From Mimachlamys varia (lineage: Eukaryota > Mollusca > Bivalvia > Pectinida > Pectinidae), in assembly GCA_947623455.1 (NCBI GenBank), contig OX392533.1, forward strand, positions 36,868,729 through 36,932,728: DNA of 64,000 nt, in the 5' to 3' direction. Below, in pieces: positions 47,771 through 59,000 of this stretch; the first letter of the stretch is position 1; each line of letters begins with the position of its first letter. Made by a program: the position numbers and the translations under genes. Below the pieces are notes generated by a model. That model did no database searches and was not told the DNA's origin. It saw only the letters and a program-made list of their open reading frames with translations.

Positions 47771-48714
47771 GGCATCAATCTCATTAAAAATAGTTCATGA
47801 CGAGAAAACGGAGGATGTCAAATGGGAAAAAGATAAACTTGAAAATAGAATTGCAAATAGTGTGTTGAGTTGAAAAGTAAAGATTTAAATGAAATCAGAA
47901 TTAAGGATAGATAACCTGGCATCCAATTACAAAATTGTCGCTCTAACCAAACATATTTATCTGACCCGTGAAATCTAGCTTGTTCCACTTTCAATTAAAA
48001 TATTCTAAAATGGTCAAGGATGCAAATGTATTAGGCTGATGGTGACATTATTCTCAAAAAGTGAATATCGAAAATTTGATACGTTGTAAAACCCAACACT
48101 AATAACTGCGTGAAAAGAAAGATAATAACTAACTTTTGATGATATTGCAAATAACAATGAAAAAAGATCTTGTTAACCGCTAAGATGACATGTTGTGAAA
48201 CCCATAAAATCTCTCTTTCATAGATTAAACGGTAACCTAGGAAAGAAAAATAGCATTTCATGGAATTATTACAAATAACATCTCCCTGGATAAAGTGGCA
48301 ATCGGTCATCATAATATATGTAATCTGTAAATTTGGGCTTTCGTGCAATGTGTAATTTCTTTCTTTCAAACAAAAGTTTGTTTCAAACTGTCAAAAGCAT
48401 GTACATAGACCGCTTGACAAGTGTTTAATGCATCATCTCTTCATAATTCGTTATAACTTTATACTTATACGTATTTCTACGACGGTAAGTATAAGGACAT
48501 ATTGCTATTTCATATATCATACTCCATATGTATCATATTTTTCCTTTTTTTTTAAATTGTTTTTCGTTTAAAGCTATCGGTTTCCTTTCAGTGATTATTT
48601 TCAAAATAATTCAATACTAGTCATGCATTTCAACATCATAATTGACGGTCTGATTGTAGCACGAACCTATCCTTAAGCGAGTATGGAATCAATATTGTCC
48701 AATAGTGTCAAAGA

Positions 48715-49540
48715 TTTATATGGCGGGTGTAGTCAATGAAGCAGAAGCATTGGTTTTTACAATAGGCAAGCCGCAAGAAAATTAAAATGCATAGTTACAG
48801 TGTAGGCGTCATGAATGATCAAATATCTGCTTATTTCATGATAGAGTTCTTGAAATATTGTTTTAGGTATTAACATATTAAGTTCTTTAATTTGTACTTA
48901 ATGTGCATTTTTATATCTAGTTCTAAATTTCTAGTGTCATTAACGTTGAGGACGTCAAAGACGCTTATTCTTTTATCACCTGCGAAATACGCGAAATGCA
49001 ATCGCACGCGAATTTTAGTTGGTTGACAGTAATATCTCACAATATACAAACAGGTAGAAAACTACAATGCATCGTCACATTGTTTGGGCATCGTGAATGA
49101 TCAAATACCTGCTTATTTCATTATGGAGATTTTTGAAATAAAAGGTTAAACTTAATTGTTTCAAGTATTGCATTAGATACATAGGTAGTTTAATATGTAC
49201 GTAATGTGCATTTTTAATGTCTAGATCAACATGGTGGGTATCGTCGATGGCGCAGAAGTCGCTTCGGTATTTTTTCTTTTTGTGTGTGTGTGTTGTGTAC
49301 GTGTTTGGTTTTTTTTGTCTACTTGAAGCATCAGTTCTCACAATGTGCAAACCGGTAGAGAATTTCAAAGCATACTGTCATTGTTTGGGCATCATGTATG
49401 ATCAAACATCTGCTTACTGCGGTATTTTATTAAAGAGCTTTTCGAATGAAATATTTTAGTGTTGCTTTTAGTATTGTATTAAATACCTAAATTCTTTTAA
49501 TGAAATTAAGTACTTTATGGGTACTTGTATGTTTCTTCGT
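48715..49540. repeat. Three diverged tandem copies, spacing about 290-300 bp
   Basis: The block GTTTGGGCATCATGTATGAT CAAACATCTGCTTA recurs at about 48805, 49085 and 49385 with drift, each followed by a TATTAxxTACxTAATGTGCAT type segment. The first two are linked to a family 2 word (ATGGCGGGTGTAGTC / ATGGTGGGTATCGTCG). No gene. Confidence 0.65.
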
Positions 49541-50814
49541 TACGTTAAGAAACACTTGAAATACTTTCTGATAAGAAATTGACTTCATTTGTAAAGTTGA
49601 ATTCATTTTCAAAAGTAATGTTTATCTATAACCCCTTCTCGCCAGACAAACTCGACAGCTTTCGTAACGCTAGCCTTGAAATTGAACTTCTTTATCGATA
49701 TCATTGACAGATGGGGGTCAAACGACCCTCGGGAATACCTTGGTTGTGAAGGTACGTGTTTGGGTGATAGTCATTTAGGTGCATGTGTCCTTAAATCGAG
49801 GTACAGTAAGGTAAAATATACCTTATACATTCATAACATAAACCTGGTTTACCATTGCTGCTGGAAATCCATCCGCGCGCGGTTAATTAAGCAATGAATG
49901 TTTTAGCAAATGATGTTACGGTCCTATAAACATATTGCTATTGATGACATACTGACATTTGTTTATCTAGTATGTATTTATATGTATTTTAATATTATCA
50001 CATGTGAGCTTAGATTTACTAACTTCTTTATTTATGCATTGTAAGTATCAAATTATTATCCACATGTTGTGAAGTGCTTTAGAGTAATTTTACAAATTAT
50101 AAAGAGCGCTATATAAATGTTGTATATTATTTTTATTATCAATACTTCAAACATGATGATTTAGAGTATCAATTCGTTAACTTTCCCTTTCTTGATAGTA
50201 GCATTCCTGATTCATGAATCTTTGGTGTTTACATTTATACGTTATTCTAGGACTTGCTCAAGATACAGAGATTTTCGAGATAGATATGGGCTGCTGGCGA
50301 ACAAACTTACCTCAGAGGTAATCGAGAAATGAGGAGAAAAAGGTGTGTGTTCAAATATTTAGTCGCTTCTTACAAATCATACAATTTGGCCACTAGAAAG
50401 ATTCGTACGCCCTACTAGAAAGGCAAAACGTCTTTCTAAATCAAATGATGATTTATATAATTGACAGGTTATTGTGTAACTTTAAAACGCATTTTTTAAT
50501 ATGTGTTATTGCGTTTTTCATTATTTCTCATAAATTCGCGTAGGTATTGTTTTCTTTTTAAGAAATAAAGAAATGTATGAAATTTAAAGTTACACTTAAA
50601 ATTCAGTTGTTTTACATTCAATAATGATTTAAGCAGACATTTGGATATCATTAAGCAGATTACCTGCTCAAGTTTCAGGGTAAATAGGTCTTCTGTTTCC
50701 ACTAAGTGTCGTAAGCAATGATGTTTTGTTGGAGTTATCCTCTGTGTTTTCTTAAACACATGTTAAATGGATCACTCCTTTGTATTACAAACGTGTTTCT
50801 CAATCACATTGTTT

Positions 50815-51185
50815 CATTTCAAACTGAAGGGCTGTTTTATGGTCGCCATCTTTGTCTCATCCAGAAATATTCTGTATCTTAATTAATATGAAGATGGACG
50901 TTTTTGAGTATTCTCATTAGTATGTTTACTTGTTGTGATTGACACTGTTACTCGGTTCTTATTTTGAGAACTTGATATTTACTTGGATGTGACAAAGATT
51001 ACATGGCGGTTGTCGTCGATGAAGCAGAAGACGCTTACTCCCTGGAACACCTGGTCTTATTCTCTTGTACTGTTACAAGGGTCCCCATGTAAATCGTTCC
51101 TTTGTTCATATTTTGCCCCTGGTGTAATCGATTTAGAGTTCGGATTATGATTTTGGTAACGCTTCGTTATTCTCTGATTAATTTT
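50815..51185 (+). repeat. Dispersed family 2, full-length-like copy
   Basis: Starts at TATGGTCGCCATCTTTGTCT and ends at TAACGCTTCGTTATTCTCTG, matching 8395-8760 over its whole length. It lies about 570 bp upstream of lipocalin 2. Confidence 0.8.
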
Positions 51186-51676
51186 TATGAATAAACTATG
51201 TATGGTAGGGTCATTGGGTGGCTTAATAGTTAAACAAAGAAACAAAAAAACGTTTATTCGAAACTCGAACATATTCACTTGAAACTCAACTTAAATAATT
51301 TCGCGTTTTCTTCCAGGTAGAAAAGACTAATAGCGATGCACTCATTGCAGCGCTGTGGTGTATTCTTACCTACTTTCTCTTGTCTATTCCGCATTTTTAG
51401 GGGTGTTTTATTTTTAATGAACCTGTTTTTATTTGACCTTAATTATATCGATACTGTTTAGCCACAAACAATTAAATAAACAAACACACTCAATACGATA
51501 CTCCCTTGACCTAATTCCAGTATTTGACTGACCATATCCTTGGATAGGTTGCCAACAGTCACAAATCTGGAATTTATCTGTCCCTTATCTTGGAGGAATG
51601 TTTTATAACTTGGCTTGTGTAAGTTGTCAGAGAGATTCACGCTCCCTAACACGTGTGGTTCGGTTAGACTCCTGAT

Positions 51677-51684
51677 TATATAAA
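51677..51684 (+). promoter_or_regulatory. TATA box of lipocalin 2
   Basis: TATATAAAG about 79 bp before the ATG at 51756. A start site near 51708 would give a leader of about 48 bases. CACGTG lies at about 51651, a possible E-box. Confidence 0.6.
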
Positions 51685-51755
51685 GACTCGCCGGTTTTCG
51701 TCAAATTGGAGATATCACTTCTATAACTGCAGTCGAACACATCACCTTTACAACC

Positions 51756-53688
51756 ATGCTCGGACAAGGTTTAATTCTAGCGATCATCGTCGCTTTTACG
51801 TCGGCCCAGACCTTCAGCTTCGGGCATTGTCCGACTTCAACTACTCAGCAAAACTTCGATCTGAACAGGGTAAGTCTCTATTCGTGTAATTCATATATTA
51901 CAAGACAATTTTGCATACAATATATAAATATGCAGGTTAACGTAATTTTAATGAATTTCTAATTTTAACCTGGAATCTTAACGGTCTGATAGCACTTTCA
52001 AAATATAAAATATGACATAGAAATACTATTAAAAATGGGTAATAGATTTAAACTGGATAAACGGATACGATTTAAGTATTAACTGTAAGATCTGTTGATT
52101 TATATATAATAAACAAAAAAAATATCAAATCATAAATAACAAACTATCAGTAATAATCATGCTGCATATGAAGTTTTGTTTTCAATGTGTCGGAATCATT
52201 CATCGCCATATCGTCAAGTTAATTTAATTTTAAATCTGGTATAGTAACGATAGAATCGAATTTGGATGTTTAAGATAATCTGTAATTTATAGACGTATTC
52301 TTTGCTTATATTGTAAATAAACTGTCGCGTTTTTTGTTTACAAATAGCGTATACTTTGTATCAATTCTCATTTTACGCATTTATTCAACTCCATCATGAA
52401 AAAGCTGCACGTTCCATACCTTTTTCTTTAAAATACTTTTAACAATATTAGCTGGTTTCCTTTCCTTCTTTGTAGTTTTTATACAAATATTTTAGTATTA
52501 CTAAAGACAAATTAATAAATAAAATACAAAATGCAGATGAGATTATTGATCGTGTTTTATTCTTTCAGTACATCGGAGACTGGTATGAACTCTATAAATT
52601 CCCTGCCAGTTTTGAAACAGGAGAGAAATGTATCGTAGCTAACTACACACTCACACCAGACAATCACATTAAGGTCAAGAATGTGGGCATTGAGTAAGTA
52701 CACAGGGTTTCTTACAGTAATTTTGTTCTTTACATAGTAACTGCATAGTTCATATATGTATATATTTATAAACAAGTTATATGTCTGATTATTTTTCTAA
52801 GCATCAGATCCTGGGTAATTATATTTTGGTCGACTTTTTAATACAATATTAAAAAAACGTCCATTTTTATTCAATCAGGACAAGTTTGATTTTTGTTGAT
52901 ATCATTTATCACATCAAATTGATTTCCAAAACCTGACACGCCCTTAAATGACTGTGGCTGTTAATAGGACGTAAAACAAGAATAAACCAAACCAACGATT
53001 TCATATGAACTATTTTACCAAACATTATCGGTATCTATACAATGTTGTTGATATAAATAATTATATTCATGATATTTATTGTTTCTCCTTTCATAGCCCT
53101 AAGACAAATAACCGCTCCGTAGCTTTCGGAGATGCTTTCCAAGCAGACCTCAACTCACCTGCTAAGCTCAAAATCAGATTTGCTGCCAGTGAGTACTTAG
53201 CATAATTATACTATTTCACTTTATGATATTTTTGTGGATGCATCATTTCATTAATTCAGATATTTTGATGATGTACATATATTGCAAAGTTATTTATTTC
53301 AAATTCTGTTTATTTTTCAAAGGTAAATGTAATTACTTTTTCGTTAAATTTCATTTTGCGCCAAAATTAGTACGTTTACAGTATGTAGTAAAACGAGAAA
53401 AATGGGAATCATCTTTCAAAATCATTTTCATGTTTTTTTTGTTTTTTTTTCTCAGACACGCCGTATGGTAACTACTGGGTATTGAAGACAGATTACACCT
53501 CATATACGCTCATATACTCGTGTACCGACATCCTCGGAATCAGCCATCTTGAATTCGCTTGGATTCTCTCTCGCCAGAGGTCGCTTCCACAAACCAAAAT
53601 CGATGAACTCTTTAAAGTTTTTGAAGGTTTTCGAATTGATACAAACCATTTTATCAAATGTGATCAAACAAATTGTGGATCAAAATAA
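51756..53688 (+). CDS. Apolipoprotein D-like lipocalin 2 (187 aa, secreted)
   Basis: Four exons: 51756-51869, 52569-52693, 53097-53188, 53456-53688 (TAA). Signal peptide MLGQGLILAIIVAFTSAQ; G-x-W signature YIGDWYE at residues 39-45; third region AWILSRQRSLP. Exons 1 and 2 have the same length as in lipocalin 1, and all phases agree. Cysteines match lipocalin 1, with one extra (HFIKCDQTNC), giving five, so one may be free or pair differently. NYT at 63 is a possible glycosylation site. AATAAA overlaps the stop and another lies at 53821-53826. The product should be a secreted carrier of small hydrophobic molecules. It is divergent from lipocalin 1 across 5.2 kb and has short introns (about 270-700 bp). 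Confidence 0.93.
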
Positions 53689-53829
53689 ATTCATTAAACA
53701 TATCATTAATTTGTTAAAATACATAATGCTCTTTAATTGTTAACTATCGTTCCGTATTCATCCGTTGATATTGTTGTGTTGTTGTTGTACAAATTAATTG
53801 TGAAATACTAAATATTTTTTAATAAAAGA

Positions 53830-54880
53830 AAATGTTTATCATACCTATGTGTCATTTTATTGATTATCCTGGAAAGAAAGCTAAAAATTGGTACTGTTTG
53901 TGGAAAATTCTTTTCTTCGGAATGACTTTAGCTCTGTCAAATCATATCTACATAGAAACCATACTCTATGGAAAGTTTTTCAAAAGCAAGGAATATATAC
54001 GCAAAATAGTTTCAATAATAATTTTTGACTTTAACATCTAAGCTGGACTTGACCATGTTTCGAACCCTTGACCTGAGATCGTTAGATTATCTTAGTCTAT
54101 CTCTGAGTAACTCAGAAACGTAGTTGTTGACATGTCTTTAATTGATGAAATATACAGATATTGCACATTGAACAACAAAAATGTACTTTGATATGTGATG
54201 GCGTATTTGGCTTAGTCATATTTGGACCCGTTCCACTTCCACCGATTTGGATTGTAAACTTTTAGCAATTAGAAGACTGACCTGCTAAACTATCTTTTGA
54301 GAGTTTGTTGGTTATGTTTGTTTCTATGAATGTTAATATTTATCGCTAATGTGGTACGTCAAATATTAACGGAGCTATTCCAAAGTAACACCACATCAAA
54401 TAGTCAATATATTGTTTTGTCAGTCCTTTGTGGCGCAAGACAAATTATCAGAAGATAATCTTTCACACGATATCCAAGAAAATGGTTTTGGCAATTGATT
54501 GGGTCAAATCGAGATAAATCTAAACAAACAAGCAAAACAAATACGTATAATTCTGAAATTTTCTTTTTATTAATAGCGCTTCATTTTTTTTTTTTTTTTT
54601 TACATAAAGAGCGAAAATGAAGAACAGCAAAACAACAATGGACGCTATTTGTTAATATGTATAAATTCATTGATACTTTATACTTGGAAGTTATATCTCT
54701 TTAGTTCCAACAGAGAAACTCCTGATTAGCAATCAATCGCCCAGTGTTTGACTCTTATAAAGTCGTAAAGAAATTGTGACTTTTGTTATATTATAATCAG
54801 CTGTAGGTCGATGAATGCAATGATCTATTTCAATTAATTAATAAATGGTGGCAAATAAGCTTTAAGCTTTTATAATAACA
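53830..54880. other. Interval without recognised gene
   Basis: AT-rich DNA after lipocalin 2 with a T-run near 54585. The open stretches are short and lack splice signals. Nothing recognised. Confidence 0.4.
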
Positions 54881-54884
54881 ATAA

Positions 54885-55225
54885 TTCGAGGTTCCTTTAT
54901 ACCGTTTTATTACGACCTTAAAGGCCGTCTCAAAGCGGTTCTAAAATTATTATCCGTGGTAATAGGGCCTTAGCGACCAGCCAATATCGTTCTAAACTCC
55001 CTGTGGAGCATACAACCGACGCTGCCATTTCAGCGCTCACAGCTAGCATTCTACAACTTCTAGCACTACCCCACCACGTACTCATTTACAGGTGAGTAGA
55101 CTGGAACAAGCAGAGTGAGGTATCTTGCTCATGGATACAAGACAAGTGCCGTGACCAGGATTCGAACTCGCAACCATTCGATCTAGAGCCAAGCTTCATA
55201 CCACTTGACCACCGTGCCTCAGACT
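54885..55225 (-). mobile_element. SINE family 2, reverse copy
   Basis: Reading in reverse: tRNA-like head (GAGGCACGGTGGTCAAGTGG, GCGAGTTCGAATCCTGGTC), body with CTTGTTCCAGTCTACTCACC, and tail ending in AAAACGGTATAAAGGAACCT. Closely similar to the copy at 38165-38515. Confidence 0.85.
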
Positions 55226-56023
55226 GCGTCCTTCAAAACACTCTCTCACACAAACACAAAACCGTATTGCGCGTCACTCAAATGGGAACAGATGTGGGAA
55301 CCACAGTAATTCATGTTTGTATTGTAAAACAAATAATAATATGGAAGGAAAATAAGGCAGAATATAATGAACAGGGAAGCAAAAATACATTTTTGTATGA
55401 GGAAAGACACACAATGCTACCTAAAGATAGTAAAGCCATTCTTAAATCTTGATATCGACCATGCATACGTCTTCATAAAGAAATCAATCGATTCACATAT
55501 GTGAAAATAATTATGATATATACATACACAACATGCATATTAAATTATTATGTGGGATTTCAAACTCAAACACTTAGCATAGTATGGCAATTTTAACTCC
55601 ATTTTAGATAATTTCCAAATGTTAAATCCCGTAAAAACTTTAAAGTTGATGATATTGTTTTTTAAATTTCACAAACGCATTAATGTGTCAAAAATCACAC
55701 GTCAAGTTAATAAATTGAACCACATTGAACATGGAGGCTATTAGCGCGAGGTATATCATACAGAAGTTATATCAACTTGTTGTTTTGTTAAACAATTAAT
55801 ATTTTATAACACTTTAATAAACATATGTTTTCAGATTTTGCAACAACAAGATCATGACTTCCATATTGTCCATGTTTGTTTGATAAACGAAATATAGATT
55901 CCAGATCTGTCCGGAAAAGTTATGGATGTTAAAATAGCATCTGTGTTGTAAGACTTTGGGTGATGAATAGCAATCGTGTAACAGGGTAGTTCAACCAACA
56001 CTGTCTTCAGGAAGTTTTCGCTA

Positions 56024-59000
56024 TTACCCATTTACTGGATTCTGAAACAAAAAACAAAAGTTGATATGCTAATCAAATATTCGTTTAAAAGAAATCCTTT
56101 AAAAAGCGTAAGAAATATCCCAAAGTCAATCATTTTTTGAATTATTCAATTTTACCAAGTTTGCACTTTTAAACGTTTAAACACTTCAAAACATGATAAT
56201 CAATTACGGATGAATGCAATAAAAGTCCAACTGATAACATAGCATTTGGTTATGAAATGACAGATGTAACAGTTGTCTATACATTTATTCTTGATATTCA
56301 TAAATTTACCACGAACATAGCGTATATGAGCTGATTTATTCAAGTGTTATTGTACTTTATATCAATATTTTTGAAGAACAAAATATCCCTATTAATGACA
56401 TGATCATGTATAAAGTTTATTTGAACTTAATACAATTGAAAGCATCGATTCGTAAAAATGTTATCATTCACTCATTTTTTCAGTATTTTATTACATTATC
56501 TTAGTTTAGTTTAAACTTTGTTTTATTCACAATTCTTTACAAGTAATACATGATGCAAGCATGATAGAGAAAAGGTGAATGGAAGACAGAAACAAGTGTA
56601 AATACACTTAAATACATGTGTTACCTTCTACCTTAATCAACAATACAACTATAGCTTAGGGATAATTACCTCATCTTCAACCTGTCTTTTTTTCTTTTTA
56701 AACACTGCGCAGATAATTCCGGTAGCTATGCCAGCTGCCACTATAAGACATGCTGCAATGATGATTCCCATCACTGAAATCAGGAAAAAATCAGAGTAAA
56801 AATATTGATGATAAGATATTGTTAGCAAAAACCGTCATTGGTTATGTGTAATTGTTTGTTCATCAATCAATTTAAAAGGAAAATGAAAATATTTCAAAGA
56901 AAAACACAAAACTATTTTTTTTCAACAGTAGATTAGGCTTTTCTATCGTTTTCACACATGGCATCACCGACGAGTCATAGAATAACTGAACAGATGATGT
57001 ATGATACAGTAAATAACTAAATTTTGCACCACGTTTCATTTGCGACCACATGGTAATAATCAGTGTCCTACGTAAATGATAGATTAGTAATTTTTCAAGA
57101 TAAAAAGTGGTAAATTACTGAGGGTTTTAAATATCTATTTCAGAATCTCCAAAGTTTGTCTTAATCTCGATGGTCAGGGTAATCATGTTTGAGAAGTGGC
57201 ATATTTCATGATGTACACGCTTAAATAATTCCGTATTGGTATAAGAGATTATTTTCTAGATGATATAGACACAATTAAGTCACTTTTATTCAATACAGGA
57301 AAACATATATTTGAGCATTAAAGGCCCAAATAAATGTTACTTTAGGACCTTTCCGTGACTTTGAAAAATTCTGGAAATCTTTTTTTTAAGTTGATAACCA
57401 GGCAAAAACAAGCCTAAAACGAGGTAAACCTGAACGGTAACTAACAAGTAACTCTTGACAGAAAAATCCGAAGAATTAAAAATAATTCAGGTGGGACCCA
57501 CTTCAACAACAAGCCGAAGTTAGAAGACAGTTCAAAATGGGGGCGTGTTTACAAATACCGAGTTCAACTGCTGCTGTACCGGTAACCGCGTAAAAAATTC
57601 ATCTTGACTATTGCTGATATCAGTTAATCTTAACTAAATCTATAAAATATAAAACGTTATTAGGCTTGATTTCCGCTTTAAGTTTTGCCGAAAGTTACTA
57701 TATTGTGCCATTAAAGAGTTTTCGTACCTGCACCACTCATTGACCCTGATGCTTCTTGTGTGTCCGCTAAGAATTAGAAAAAAATCCAATTAGAACCTAT
57801 TATCCAATAAAAACGTTATTGTTTTAAACAGTAACACAATTCAATTTGTTCTTTGCAAATTAATCATAATACAAATATGCGGGTGTATTTTGTTATAATT
57901 TAATTTTGCCTATTCTCCCAATGTCTCGAATAACCGCAACATTCAAACAACGCAAATAATTACGACGTCATTTACCGCCATGTTTGACGCGGTATTTTAC
58001 AACTCGCTAAAGCTCGTATTTTTTGTAACTTTAAAAAAGTAATAAACTTGAGTGAAATAAATTCTATATCCAAGAACCACTCGTTGTGTAACCTTTATAT
58101 ATTTACCTCGAAGTGACGTTGACGCTGTACTCTGTGTCCTATGTACTGTTGGTGATCGGTGGTTGGTCGAGGCTTGTGAAACTGCGCAAAAATGGAAATT
58201 AATTATTTGGTGAAACATATTCTACCGATACATTATATTTACTTCGTCAAGATAATGTTAATAACAAGTAAGCCTATTGAAATTCTTTACATTTTCTTAT
58301 CTTCCTCTTCAGCAAGATCATCGTGATTCAAATTCGATTACCGTAAGGCGAAAAAATATGGAGTCACATGCCCGAACCCTTGGTTTTTATCGAGTACTCC
58401 TGTTTCCTCCAACACGAAAACTGAATGCATGCTAAACTAACATCCCGACCAACAAGATTCCAAAACAAAGATTTGCGACTGAGTGTTATATCATAATTAA
58501 CATAACCCTAGATATATCGTAATATTATTGTTTTTGATATGTCCGTAAGAGTCCTTGTATTGTAGTGAAACGTGCATTATTCCATCTAATGAATGATCAT
58601 TAATTTTGCGAAATGAGGTCTTAATAACTAAGTCCTACCTTATAACAAATATGTATGCATAAATATCGAGAATTATTCAGTTCATTTTCCCTAATTCAAA
58701 AGTTGGCATATGCAAAATCATATCATAGCACTGGTGTTTTATAAAATGAATTGGTATTTCTTTTTTACAAATACACCAATTTTCAGTACATAAATCGAAA
58801 ATTGGACTATCAACAAATGGTTACTTTCACAGTCGTTTTTTGCAGAAATGAAAATAAAGGATTACATGAGATTAAAAAGAAAACATAGAAAAGGAATCAA
58901 AAGCCTGGTGTTGTTAGGATGTTCGTGTTAAGAATATTTTGTTACCTGTTGGCGATGCCGTTGTTGTATTTAACTGTACTGTATGATTCCGAGTTGCAGT

